Source of the DNA: DATADD01 sp046262355
Lineage (GTDB): Bacteria > Actinomycetota > CADDZG01 > WHSQ01
Reading direction: 5' to 3'
Length of the DNA stretch: 59,471 bases
Assembly (NCBI GenBank): GCA_046262355.1
Contig: JBHEMX010000056.1
Location: 1 to 59,471 of the forward strand
The notes below the pieces were generated by a model that was not told where the DNA came from, searched no databases, and was given only the letters and a program-made list of their open reading frames with translations. How positions within the stretch are numbered: the first letter of the stretch is position 1; each line of letters opens with the position of its first letter. Positions 42,940-53,138 of this stretch are shown in pieces. The position numbers were made by a program, and so were the translations under genes.

Positions 42940-44493
42940 ATGTCTAAGACATCGCCACACGAGGTCGCAACCATCGCGAGGTCGGTTAGATATGGACCGT
43001 CCGAGGAGGAGTTGCGCGCGCTCACCGACGCGATGCCGAACGCGCGTCAGACGCTGTATGGGAATGTGAACGTTGCGACGCAAGTCGGTGCACGCCAGAG
43101 GAGCTCGACCTTCCTGGTGAGCGACGAGCCCGAGCGCTATACGGACCCGACGATCAGCCGCGCCGAGGGTGAGAGGGTCGCAGCTCTTCAGGATCGCTAC
43201 CTCGCAACGCAAGACGTCATCGTGATCGACGGGTTCATCGGCAGCGTCGCACCACACCGTACCCATGCGCGCCTGGTCGTGGAGAAGGCGAACGTGAACA
43301 TTGCCGCGATGCAACGTCATCTCCTCTACGACCCGGGATCGGACACAGCACCGAGCGCGCCGGAGCTCACGGTGATCTGCACGCCGCACCTCGCGGTTCC
43401 CGGCTATGTCAACGACAGGATAATCGCCGTGTGGCTGGACGAGGGAGTCACACGCGTCATCAACTCCGACTACTTCGACGAGTCCAAGAAAGCCGGTCTG
43501 CGGATGTGGAGCAGTCGCGTCTACGAGTCGGGTGGTCTCGTGCTTCACGCAGGGTGCAAGGTCATACCGAGCTCGGGTGGACCCAAGCCCATGCTCATCG
43601 TGGGATTACCCGACACGGGCAAGAGCACGATCACGTTCACGCAGCAGAAGGGCTCCAAGGTCCTCCAGGACGATTTCGTGGCCCTGCTGCCTCGAGGCCA
43701 CATCGTGTCCAGTCAGGACGGCTGCATCGAGAAGACCTATGGGTTGGAGGCGCGCCTGCAACCGGCGATCTACCACGCGGTCACCCAGCCGGACGCCTAT
43801 CTCGAGAACGTCTTGCAGCGGGGCAACCTGCCAGACTTCTCGCGCGAGACCGACAGGCGCGCGGGAAGAGCGGTGTTCAACTTCCGTTCGATCGACGCCT
43901 GGCCCGCCGACCAGGTCCCGCAGGCGTCCTCTCTGGTGATCCTGCATCGCGACGAGACCGTCATGCCGGCGGTCGCACGGCTCGACCTCAAAGGAGCGAT
44001 CCGACACTTCCTCCTGCGGGAGCTACATGGATGGACGGCCAAGGACGCCCACGGTGAGGGATCGTTGCCCGGTCCTCGGGCCGACCAGTCTCTGCTCGGC
44101 ATCGCGCAGCGCGGCCAGCGCTTGGGCGCGCTGCTCGCCAGTCACCCGATCGAGGCCTATCTCGTGAACACGGGACGCGTCGGCGGCCCGGCCGCCGATC
44201 CTCGCTCGAAGGAGATCGCGTTCAACTGCTCGTTCGCGATAGTCGAGGCGATCGCCGAGGGCTCGATCATCTGGGAATCCGACGAGGAGCTCGGGTACGA
44301 GATCGCGTCGAGCGTGCCGGGCGTAGACGAGCCGGACCTGCTGCAGCCCCGGCGGCTCTATGAGTCGCAACGTCGCATGGACGAGTATCGAGAGCGCCTG
44401 ACTCGCCTCAAGACGGACTGGAGGCTCTACCTGGCGGCTCTGCCTCTGGATCTCTCGTCTCTCGTGTCGTCGCACACGGGGCGTCGCTCGTGA
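42940..44493 (+). CDS. PEP carboxykinase (ATP)-like protein, diverged P-loop
   Basis: A 517-residue protein that aligns by motif with ATP-type PEP carboxykinase. YLATQDVIVIDGFIGSV matches the N-domain. SDYFDESKKAG and LVLHAG keep the Lys and His that bind Mn in PckA. The P-loop is GLPDTGKST (about 221-229) instead of GLSGTGKTT, with DD at 243-244. GCIEKTYGLEARLQP and YLENVL follow. The substrate-binding segment usually reading GRSPKDKF is GARQRSSTF, so classic oxaloacetate/PEP chemistry is doubtful. It may be a kinase of another substrate. It sits inside the kinase operon, not near gluconeogenesis genes. No clear ribosome binding site. Confidence 0.7.
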   Translation: MSKTSPHEVATIARSVRYGPSEEELRALTDAMPNARQTLYGNVNVATQVGARQRSSTFLVSDEPERYTDPTISRAEGERVAALQDRYLATQDVIVIDGFIGSVAPHRTHARLVVEKANVNIAAMQRHLLYDPGSDTAPSAPELTVICTPHLAVPGYVNDRIIAVWLDEGVTRVINSDYFDESKKAGLRMWSSRVYESGGLVLHAGCKVIPSSGGPKPMLIVGLPDTGKSTITFTQQKGSKVLQDDFVALLPRGHIVSSQDGCIEKTYGLEARLQPAIYHAVTQPDAYLENVLQRGNLPDFSRETDRRAGRAVFNFRSIDAWPADQVPQASSLVILHRDETVMPAVARLDLKGAIRHFLLRELHGWTAKDAHGEGSLPGPRADQSLLGIAQRGQRLGALLASHPIEAYLVNTGRVGGPAADPRSKEIAFNCSFAIVEAIAEGSIIWESDEELGYEIASSVPGVDEPDLLQPRRLYESQRRMDEYRERLTRLKTDWRLYLAALPLDLSSLVSSHTGRRS

Positions 44494-44524
44494 CCGGCGC
44501 AAGGGAAGGGGGCCGGCGGATCAG

Positions 44525-45844
<1,320 letters not shown>

Positions 45845-45878
45845 CCTCGTTCGGGCGCCCGGCCGTCGTTGCGACCGG

Positions 45879-47138
45879 TCAATACGGCGCAGGGCGTCCC
45901 CGGGCGAGCGCTCGGGCGTCGTAGATCAACCGGGGTACGACCGGCCATTCGCGCACCGTGAGGCTCCGGTATCGGCGCCCGGCTACCTTGAGCATCGAGG
46001 CCGCCTCGTAGAGCGCGCTCCACCGTTCCGAGGGAGGGTCTCTCACCTCGCCGTAGCCTTCGAGGAAGCTCCCGCGCGCCGAGGCGATGAAGTCCGCGTG
46101 CTGCGGTTGCCGGATGCTCTTCCATCTGAGGTAGGCGAAGAGGTTGCCAATGTCGCGGGCGGGGTCCGCCCAGCAGTAGCTGTCGAGGTCGATCATCACG
46201 AGCCGCCCGTCCTGGATCATGAACTGGTCGGTGCGGAACGCTCCGTGACTCGCCACGGCGTCCGGCTCGCGCTCGCCGGTGTGGCGCAGGAGCTCGATCG
46301 CGTCGGCGAAGGCGTCGGCGAGCGCCGCGTCCGCGCGTCCGATCGCTCCGGCGTAGCCGTCGAGCTCGGCGGCGTCGCCCAGCAGCCCCTGATGGGGCCC
46401 CGGCGTCCGCGCGTGCGCGTGCAGCCCGGCGAGCCGCGCGCCGGCGGTGCGGATCCAGCTCAGGCGAACCTCGGGGTCCTCGCCGAGGTCGAAGACCACC
46501 TCGTGGAGCTCGCGTCCGTCGACCACCGCGTACTGGGCGAGCACGTGGATGTCGGACCAGTACACCAGCGGCCGCGCGATGCGAGGCATCTCGGGCTCCG
46601 CGCGGCTCAGCTCGTGGAGCTCGTCGAGCGTGGACATGATCCGGGCGCCGTCGGCAACGAGCATCTTGCCGAACACGCGCGCCGACGAATCGCCCACGGG
46701 GAGGTCGTAGCGCAGCGCGCAGCGAACCCCCGCCTTGTAGCGCAGCGCAGTGATCCTCGGCGGGCCCGACGCGGCGCGCTCGAACTCGGGCAATCGAGCG
46801 AAGCGCTCGGACATCGGCTGGGGAGCAGTGGCCTCCTGAAGCCACGGCATCCTGGGGTCCTGATCGTAGAGCCTCAACCTCGTTCCGGCGGGGCCGATCT
46901 CTGCGACCCCGATGGTCTTCTGAGGGTCCTCACCAGCGCGCTCCACGAGCAGGTCATAGGCGATAACGCAGCGGACCGACGGCTCGTACTTCGTGTCGTG
47001 CACGCGCCGCGCGGTCACGTTCACGACCCGGCCGAGGCCGGGCCACCGCTCGACGAACCAGCGCGACACGAGGGGAAGGTCGAACGCCGCGGCGAGCTCC
47101 GGAAGCCCCGGATCGAGATCGACGGCGAGCGAGCTCAA
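45879..47138 (-). CDS. APH-fold protein 4, probable pseudokinase, duplicated N-lobe motif
   Basis: A 419-residue paralog on the opposite strand. N-lobe motifs are at Y51-C57 (YEPSVRC) and Y134-C140 (YKAGVRC), with FGK Lys158 after the second. The linker has YDQDPRMPWL (91-100). The catalytic loop reads HGAFRTDQ (298-305): the Asp of HGD is Ala (codon GCG), while the metal motif DLD (317-319) is retained. It can probably bind ATP but not catalyse transfer efficiently. TTG 47138 is the only early start in frame. It is divergent from kinase 5 and convergent with the FHA pseudokinase. Confidence 0.75.
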   Translation of the reverse strand: MSSLAVDLDPGLPELAAAFDLPLVSRWFVERWPGLGRVVNVTARRVHDTKYEPSVRCVIAYDLLVERAGEDPQKTIGVAEIGPAGTRLRLYDQDPRMPWLQEATAPQPMSERFARLPEFERAASGPPRITALRYKAGVRCALRYDLPVGDSSARVFGKMLVADGARIMSTLDELHELSRAEPEMPRIARPLVYWSDIHVLAQYAVVDGRELHEVVFDLGEDPEVRLSWIRTAGARLAGLHAHARTPGPHQGLLGDAAELDGYAGAIGRADAALADAFADAIELLRHTGEREPDAVASHGAFRTDQFMIQDGRLVMIDLDSYCWADPARDIGNLFAYLRWKSIRQPQHADFIASARGSFLEGYGEVRDPPSERWSALYEAASMLKVAGRRYRSLTVREWPVVPRLIYDARALARGRPAPY

Positions 47139-47367
47139 GTCGTCACCGGCTCCGCTCGGGTCGGCGCGCCCACCCTCCGGCCGGCCGGCTCGGCGCGGTC
47201 GTGACGGCCTTCATCTCGATGGGGTCAGCCCCCGCATCCAGGTGGATCACGAGGCATGCTAGCTCAAAGGCGGTTGACATGCTTGTCGAGCTGTGTGCCT
47301 CATATGAGGGGCGGACGAGTGATCTCGGCTGCCCGAGAGAAGGGTCCCACGCTCTGAACAGGAGTCC
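47139..47367. promoter_or_regulatory. Divergent intergenic region with 12-bp palindrome
   Basis: CCTCATATGAGG at 47298-47309 is a perfect 12-bp palindrome between the divergent kinase genes and is a good operator candidate. A TTGACA at 47274 has no acceptable -10 at 16-18 bases. A 45-codon minus-strand ORF starting at 47280 and ending seven bases before the kinase start exists but lacks a ribosome binding site. Confidence 0.4.
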
Positions 47368-47580
47368 ATGTCCCCCACCCTCGAAGCGTCGGAGCGGATC
47401 GGCGGCACTTGGGTTTTCATCGAAGCACTCACCGGGGCTGTGCCCGGGCCGGCGCGCGCGGGGCTGCCTTTGACCGCCTGCGCTCGGAGGTCGCCGCAAC
47501 TCGAGGTTGAGCGCGGGGCCGTTGGTCATGCGCCGACGGTCGCGACCTCCGCCTACGCCGGTCCTCGGTTCCGGGCGTGA
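47368..47580 (+). CDS. Putative small protein upstream of kinase 5
   Basis: A 70-codon ORF with ATG 47368 preceded by AGGAG at only three bases, and a stop that overlaps the GTG of the next kinase (GTGA). That overlap supports coupled translation. The product has no signal peptide or recognised motif, two Cys-poor halves, and a weaker third-position GC bias than the neighbours. It may be a true small protein, a peptide acted on by the adjacent kinase, or a chance frame. Confidence 0.35.
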   Translation: MSPTLEASERIGGTWVFIEALTGAVPGPARAGLPLTACARRSPQLEVERGAVGHAPTVATSAYAGPRFRA

Positions 47581-49127
47581 GCCGCAGCGTACCCGCCCCG
47601 ATACGGGGTGGCGGCGGAACCGGCGAGCGCGTCGACGTGACGGAGGCGCTATCGGGTAGAGCAGGGCTGGAGGGAGTGCGCTGGCTGCTGCTGGCTCCGG
47701 CCGTGCGCCGGAGCTTGCGTCGTGAGCTGTCCGCGCTGCTGCCGAGCTCCGAGCTCCTCGGTCCCTGCCGGCTCTATCGCGCCAAGTTCAAGCCCGGGCG
47801 CAAGCTCAAGGCGTACTACAACGCGTCCCTCGGCAACGTCCCCGGCAACTTTCGCTCGGTAGCCGTCGAGTGGGTCCCGGACGCTCTCGGGGACGTGGGA
47901 CCGGACGCGGGTCCCTCGGAGATGGAGGCCGAGGCCATCGACGCGGGACTGGCGGCGCCCTTCCAACGGCTCCAGGCGGGCGACCACAAGCTGGGCACGC
48001 GCATCTCCGTGTCTCCGCTCGACCCTCGCTATCGCCAGCTCGTGCGCGTCTCGACCCCGGAGCATGCGCGCGCGATGGTCGCGCGCGCATGCTCCGGCGG
48101 CGGCGCTGCTCATGCGGGCGGGCCGGTCGGCTCCTATGCCGTAACGACGATCAGATACCGGCCCGGCGAGCGCCACGTCCTCCGCTACGACCCGGTGGAC
48201 GATGACGGGGCGCGCAGCGGAGAGGGGACTATCTTCGCAAAGCTCTACCGCGACGGCGAGGGCGCGCGCGCCTGGAGCGACGCGACGCAGATCGCCGATT
48301 GGCTGGAGCCGACGGAAGGCATCCAGGCCGCACGACCCCTCGGGTACCTTCCGGACGACGAGGTCATCCTGTACCCCCGTGTGACCGGGACCCCTCTGTC
48401 CAACTTCCTCAGGCGCGCCCGGGGGACGGCGGCCGTGCACCTCGAACGCGCGGGTGCGGCTCTGCGCCACCTGCACGAGACCCCCGTGGAGCTCACCGGG
48501 AAGCTTCCGAGACACGAGTTCGCGGCAGAGATAAAGGCGATCGCACGCGCCAGCGAACACGTCGAGCCCCTGCTCCCCAGCGCCAGCGAGGGCATCGCCC
48601 GCCTCCTCGAGCGCGCTCAGGAGGTCGAGGGCAAGATGGTCCAGGAGGCCCCCACTTTCGCCCACGGGGACTACAAGGCCGATCACGCGTGGGTCACGGC
48701 CGCCGGTCTCACGCTCATCGACTTCAACACCGTCTCGTTGGCGGAGCCGGCGCTCGACGTCGGGAAGTTCCTCGCCGATCTCCAGTGGTGGTACGCGACC
48801 TCGGGACGTTCGGGGGTCGAGTGGGCGCGCGAGCGCTTCCTCGCCGGCTACGGCGCGGACACGCCGCCCCAACGTCTGCTCTCCGCGCGCCTCTACGAGG
48901 TGCTCATCCTGACGAAGATCACGGTGCGCCGGGTGCGGTTGTTCGACCCGGCGTGGGCCCCGCACACCGAGGCGCTGATCGCGCGCGCGGATGCTCTCCT
49001 CGACGACCTCTGCGCGCTCGTCGAGCGTGGCGGCCGGGCGTCTGAGGCGAATCCGGGGGCCGCTCGCGGGACCTCGGGCGGGCCGGACCGGCGGGCGCGC
49101 CGTAGAGCACAACCGGCCGTAGGATGA
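47577..49127 (+). CDS. APH-fold kinase 5 with duplicated N-lobe motif
   Basis: A 516-residue paralog. The first N-lobe (FKPGRKLKAYY, 71-81) and second (YRPGERHVLRY, 194-204, with Lys222 in FAKLY) flank the linker SPLDPRYRQL. The catalytic loop HGDYKADH is at 363-370. The metal motif is DFN (382-384) instead of DFD, so activity may be reduced or altered. Residues 485-516 are a Gly/Arg-rich tail. The start is GTG 47577 by overlap with the preceding ORF; GTG 47637 is possible. A 35-bp near-perfect palindrome lies in the coding sequence between the two N-lobe copies. Confidence 0.77.
   Translation: MSRSVPAPIRGGGGTGERVDVTEALSGRAGLEGVRWLLLAPAVRRSLRRELSALLPSSELLGPCRLYRAKFKPGRKLKAYYNASLGNVPGNFRSVAVEWVPDALGDVGPDAGPSEMEAEAIDAGLAAPFQRLQAGDHKLGTRISVSPLDPRYRQLVRVSTPEHARAMVARACSGGGAAHAGGPVGSYAVTTIRYRPGERHVLRYDPVDDDGARSGEGTIFAKLYRDGEGARAWSDATQIADWLEPTEGIQAARPLGYLPDDEVILYPRVTGTPLSNFLRRARGTAAVHLERAGAALRHLHETPVELTGKLPRHEFAAEIKAIARASEHVEPLLPSASEGIARLLERAQEVEGKMVQEAPTFAHGDYKADHAWVTAAGLTLIDFNTVSLAEPALDVGKFLADLQWWYATSGRSGVEWARERFLAGYGADTPPQRLLSARLYEVLILTKITVRRVRLFDPAWAPHTEALIARADALLDDLCALVERGGRASEANPGAARGTSGGPDRRARRRAQPAVG
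48059..48093. repeat. Near-perfect 35-bp palindrome inside kinase 5
   Basis: The 15-base left arm (48059-48073, GGAGCATGCGCGCGA) faces a 17-base right arm (48077-48093) that is its reverse complement apart from one extra CG, around TGG. It encodes a segment PEHARAMVARACSG just before the second N-lobe. It could form a very stable hairpin in the mRNA. Confidence 0.85.
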
Positions 49128-49175
49128 CGTGAGGCGCGCCTCGAGAGCTCGGAGTCGAAAGGGGATGGGGCGAGA

Positions 49176-51287
49176 ATGATCGAGATGCCGCGGGTCGGCA
49201 CGGATTTCGCCGGGTACCGCATCCAGGGCATCCTCGGGCGAGGCGGGATGAGCGTCGTCTACCAGGCGGAGCACCCGCGGCTTGCCCGGGTCGTGGCGTT
49301 GAAGGTCCTGGCCCTCGAGCTGGCCGAGGACGATCGGTTCCGCGAGCGCTTCGTGCGCGAGTCGCGCCTGGCCGCGTCGCTCGACCACCCGAACATCGTC
49401 CCGATCTACGATGCCGGCAGCGCAGATGCACTCCTGTACATCGCGATGCGATTCGTCAAGGGCGATCTGAAGGGAGCGCTTCAGCGAGAGGGCCGTTTGC
49501 GGCCCGAGCGGGCGCTGCCCCTCATCGCACAGGTCGCCAGCGGACTCGATGCGGCTCACGACCTTGGACTGGTGCACCGCGACGTCAAGCCGGCGAACAT
49601 CCTGATCGCGTTCAACTCTGGAGCCGAGGGGAACGACCACGTCTACCTCGCGGACTTCGGCCTGACGAAGCACGCCACGTCTCGCAGCGGCATAACCGGC
49701 ACCGGCCAGTTCGTCGGCACGGTCGACTACATGGCGCCGGAGCAGATCGAGGGCAAGCAGGTGGACGGGCGCGCCGATGTCTATGCACTCGGGTGCATCG
49801 TCTACCAGTGCCTCACGGGACGCGTGCCCTTCATGAGGGACACGGACGCAGCGGTGATCTGGGCGCATCTCAGGGAGGACCCGCCGCGCATCACCGACTC
49901 CTCGCGCGACGTTCCCGAGGGAGTGGACGACGTGGTCGCGCGGGCGATGGGCAAGAACGCCGACGACCGCTTCCCGAGCTGCATGGCACTCGTCGCAGCG
50001 CTGCGAGAGGAGATCGGCGGCGATTCGCGCTACTCGCATCCGCAACCACTGCCCGGCACGCATACGGTTCTCCGCCAGCGTCCCGGGGGCGCCGGGATCC
50101 CCGAGCCACCTCCGGCCCCGATCGTTCTTCCCGATGCGGGCGCGGCGTCGTCGAGCGCCGAAGCGCCCGGACGGTCGGCGGTCCAGGACGCGCCTGCCGA
50201 CGAGCGCCCGGCCGCGGGGCAGGACCACGACGGCGCCGGATCATCGTCGGCGGCGGTGGGCTACGCCGAGCCGCCACCGGCCGCCGGGGCCTCCTCGAGC
50301 AGCGCCCCGCCGGCGAGAAGTGCAGGGCGCTCGTCCAAGCGGGGACGACGGCGGGGGGCGTTGGCCGGCATCCTCGTGCTGCTGCTGCTGGCCGGCGGGG
50401 CGGGTGGGTGGTACCTGTTGAGCGACGATGAGCCCGCAGCGGGCCCCAATGAGCGACCTGCAGCCGGAGGAGGCGGAGGCCACGGGACGATGGCAGACGG
50501 CGGTGGCCTCGCCGCGGCGACGAACCGGGCGCTCACCCCGATCGGCGACTTCCCCGACCCGGTCGAGGCTCTCTTCATGGTTCCTCACATCGGGGTGCAG
50601 AACGTGGAGAGCTGGGACTGCACGCGGCCTCCGCTGGAGGAATGGCCCGAGGACACCGTGCGGGTCGTCTCCTGCGCGCCCGGAGCCCCCGTGGACACGC
50701 TTCAGTACCTCATGTTCCACGACGGCTTCCGCATGCGGGAGTTCCTCGGCGGCGTCCGCGAGAACCAAGCGATCCCGCCCCGCAGCGGTGACTGCAGCAC
50801 CGGGGAGGGGCATGCCCTGTGGGGTAGCGGGCCCAAAGATGGAACCCACACCATAGGCGCCGGCGGCAAGTTCCAGGGCCAGGTGGTCTGTTACTCGAGC
50901 GCCGCCGGAGCGCCGGAGATCGACTGGATGGACCCCTCTACCAAGATCGTCGGAAAGGCCACAGGGGCGGATCCGGCCGCGCTGTTGGCGTGGTGGGAGA
51001 CCGAGAGCGGACCGATCCATCCCTCGCACGTGCACAACCTCGCGCCGGGCGCCGGCGCGGCCGCGACCGGCGTGGTCGTGCAGATCAACAAGGAGGGCGG
51101 TCGCATCACCAGCGTCGTCGTCGAGGACGGCGGCACCCGTCAGGAGGTGTTCTTCTCGCCCGACCGCGAGTACGAATGCCCCCTCGACCCCCACCTGCAA
51201 GAGCATCAGGAGAGCGGCGACGTGATAACCCTGCCGATCGAGAGGGTCGACGGGCGATCGGTTGCGCTCGCCTTCACGCACTGCTGA
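49176..51287 (+). CDS. Receptor-type Ser/Thr protein kinase (Hanks type)
   Basis: A 703-residue bitopic kinase. The cytosolic domain (14-285) is complete: GRGGMSVVY glycine loop, VALKVL Lys, HRDVKPANI catalytic loop, DFG in LADFGLTK, GTVDYMAPEQ. A Pro/Ala/Ser-rich linker (about 290-390) leads to one transmembrane helix (about 391-411). The extracytoplasmic domain of about 290 residues has six Cys (DCTRP, SCAPG, DCSTG, VCYSS, ECPLD, final HC), probably three disulfides. It is not PASTA. It could phosphorylate the island's proteins and recruit the FHA pseudokinase. ATG 49176 follows GGGGCGAGA. Confidence 0.92.
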   Translation: MIEMPRVGTDFAGYRIQGILGRGGMSVVYQAEHPRLARVVALKVLALELAEDDRFRERFVRESRLAASLDHPNIVPIYDAGSADALLYIAMRFVKGDLKGALQREGRLRPERALPLIAQVASGLDAAHDLGLVHRDVKPANILIAFNSGAEGNDHVYLADFGLTKHATSRSGITGTGQFVGTVDYMAPEQIEGKQVDGRADVYALGCIVYQCLTGRVPFMRDTDAAVIWAHLREDPPRITDSSRDVPEGVDDVVARAMGKNADDRFPSCMALVAALREEIGGDSRYSHPQPLPGTHTVLRQRPGGAGIPEPPPAPIVLPDAGAASSSAEAPGRSAVQDAPADERPAAGQDHDGAGSSSAAVGYAEPPPAAGASSSSAPPARSAGRSSKRGRRRGALAGILVLLLLAGGAGGWYLLSDDEPAAGPNERPAAGGGGGHGTMADGGGLAAATNRALTPIGDFPDPVEALFMVPHIGVQNVESWDCTRPPLEEWPEDTVRVVSCAPGAPVDTLQYLMFHDGFRMREFLGGVRENQAIPPRSGDCSTGEGHALWGSGPKDGTHTIGAGGKFQGQVVCYSSAAGAPEIDWMDPSTKIVGKATGADPAALLAWWETESGPIHPSHVHNLAPGAGAAATGVVVQINKEGGRITSVVVEDGGTRQEVFFSPDREYECPLDPHLQEHQESGDVITLPIERVDGRSVALAFTHC

Positions 51288-51389
51288 CCAGGGCGAACCG
51301 AGCCGCCCCTCCGCGCACCGCCCAGTGGGTGTGGCATCCCCCATGTGGCAATCTCTCACCCACTCGAGCGAGAGGAGCGGGGGTTTTCC

Positions 51390-53129
51390 TTGTCACGGCG
51401 CGTCCTGATCGTGGTCGCCGCGGCCGCCGCTGTTGCGGCCCTCGCGGCGTACACGCTGAGGCCGCCGACCGGCGTCCCCGAGGGCGCGCCGACGGAGGAC
51501 GAGATGGCGGCGGCCGTGGGGGCGCAGATCATGGAGCACGTCAAGCGCGGGCACGTTCCCGGCCGGTCGGCCGAGGTGATGACGGTGCCGAAGCCGCACA
51601 ACTACCTGATCGGCGAGTGGGACCTCACGGCGCTCGGCTCCGATGCGCCCATCACGACCTCGTCGCATCCCAACCCGTGGGACTACACGGCGCGCGTGCC
51701 GATCTTCTTCTACGGTCCCGGCCGCGTCCCGCACGGCCTCGACGTCACCGATGAGGTCGACAGCGCCGACATCGCACCCACCTATGCGGCCCTTCTCGGC
51801 ATGGACGACTTCGAGGCCGACGGCAGCGAGCTCGAGGACATCGTAGACGCGTCGTTGGGACGCAAGCCTCCCAAGGCGATAGTCACCGTCGTGCTCGACG
51901 GAGGCGGTTGGAACGCGCTGCAGGAGCATCCCGACGACTGGCCGACGATCGCGCTGCTCGGGCGCCGGGGGACCACGTACACGAACGCGACGATCGGCTC
52001 GGCGCCGTCGATCACGGGAGCGATCCACGCGACGATCGGCACCGGCCTCTACCCCATGGACCACGGCATCCCCGGCAACCAGCTGCGAGCCCCCGACGGC
52101 ACCAACCAGGACGCCTATCAGGACGACGCCGACCCGAGCTACCTCGAAGCGCCCGCCGTTTCCGAGCTGTGGGACGAGCGCAACGACAACGAACCGTGGG
52201 TGGGAACCGTGTCGTACGAGGGCTGGCACCTCGGCATGATCGGCCACGGCGCGCAGCGCCCGGGCGGCGACAAGGACGTCGCGGTCCTGTGGGACGCCGA
52301 GGACAACGAGTGGTGGGTGAACGAGGACTTCTACAAGCTTCCGTCGTACCTGAAGACCACCGACCTCGACCGGCTCGAGTCCTACGAGGCAGGCCTCGAC
52401 CGGCGCGATGGTCTCGACGACGGCACGTGGTTCGGCCACACGCTCGATGAGCTTCAAGAGTTCACCGTGCGTCCGGGCACGCCCGCCTACGTTCGCTTCA
52501 CCGGCGACGCGGTCATGGACGTCTTGCGCAACGAGGACATCGGCAGCGACGAGCTCACCGACCTCTTCTGGGTCGAGATGAAGATGCCCGACTACGCCGG
52601 CCACGCCTGGAACGTGTTGCGTCCCGAGGAGGGCGACGTCCTATTCGAGACCGATCGTCAGATCGCCCGGATGAAGCAGTGGCTCGATGAGGAGGTCGGC
52701 GCCGGCGACTACATATTGGCGGTCACCGCAGACCACGGACAGCAGCCGTTACCCGAGCTGTTCGGAGGATGGCGCATCAATTCCGAGGAGCTCGAGCGCG
52801 ATATCGAGGAGCGCTTCGGCGCCGGCGTCGTCGAGAAGGTGACCACCGTCGACGTCTACGTTAACGAGGATCGCGTCGAGGAAGCCGGGGTCGACCTCGA
52901 CGACATAGCCCGTTACATCGGCACCTACACCCTCGGCGACAACATCTTCGAGAACCAACCGGGAAGTGACCACGTGCCGGAGGCTCGTCTCGACGACAGG
53001 TTGTTCGCCGGAGCGTTCTCGACGAACTACATCCAGGACCTGACGTCCGAGGCGATCGAGTCCTTCGGTGACGGAGACTACCCCGAAGGCGACCTCGGGC
53101 TACGGGGCTCGGGGCGGCCGGGGGGATAG
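51390..53129 (+). CDS. Membrane-anchored alkaline-phosphatase-superfamily protein A
   Basis: A 579-residue protein with an N-terminal anchor (RRVLIVVAAAAAVAALAAY). Catalytic and metal segments are VVLDGGGWN (near 169-177), the nucleophile region SAPSITGAIHATIGTG, MKMPDYAGH, and TADHGQQP. These are the expected Asp/His/Thr sites of type I phosphodiesterases. Residues 90-150 contain VPIFFYGPG and ADIAPTYAALLG, which in sulfatases and phosphatases normally lie after the DHG motif, so the domain looks rearranged. Substrate unknown; a phosphoester produced by the kinase island is possible. TTG 51390 was chosen for the signal anchor; GTG 51345 is an alternative. Confidence 0.8.
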   Translation: MSRRVLIVVAAAAAVAALAAYTLRPPTGVPEGAPTEDEMAAAVGAQIMEHVKRGHVPGRSAEVMTVPKPHNYLIGEWDLTALGSDAPITTSSHPNPWDYTARVPIFFYGPGRVPHGLDVTDEVDSADIAPTYAALLGMDDFEADGSELEDIVDASLGRKPPKAIVTVVLDGGGWNALQEHPDDWPTIALLGRRGTTYTNATIGSAPSITGAIHATIGTGLYPMDHGIPGNQLRAPDGTNQDAYQDDADPSYLEAPAVSELWDERNDNEPWVGTVSYEGWHLGMIGHGAQRPGGDKDVAVLWDAEDNEWWVNEDFYKLPSYLKTTDLDRLESYEAGLDRRDGLDDGTWFGHTLDELQEFTVRPGTPAYVRFTGDAVMDVLRNEDIGSDELTDLFWVEMKMPDYAGHAWNVLRPEEGDVLFETDRQIARMKQWLDEEVGAGDYILAVTADHGQQPLPELFGGWRINSEELERDIEERFGAGVVEKVTTVDVYVNEDRVEEAGVDLDDIARYIGTYTLGDNIFENQPGSDHVPEARLDDRLFAGAFSTNYIQDLTSEAIESFGDGDYPEGDLGLRGSGRPGG

Positions 53130-53138
53130 GGTCGCAAC

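Noticed and set aside
47143..47280. 45-codon minus-strand ORF just before APH-fold protein 4, considered as a precursor peptide
   Set aside because: No ribosome binding site, no peptide-maturation enzymes nearby and an unremarkable sequence; recorded only as possible.
47274..47302. TTGACA as a -35 promoter box
   Set aside because: No acceptable -10 hexamer at a 16-18 base spacing.
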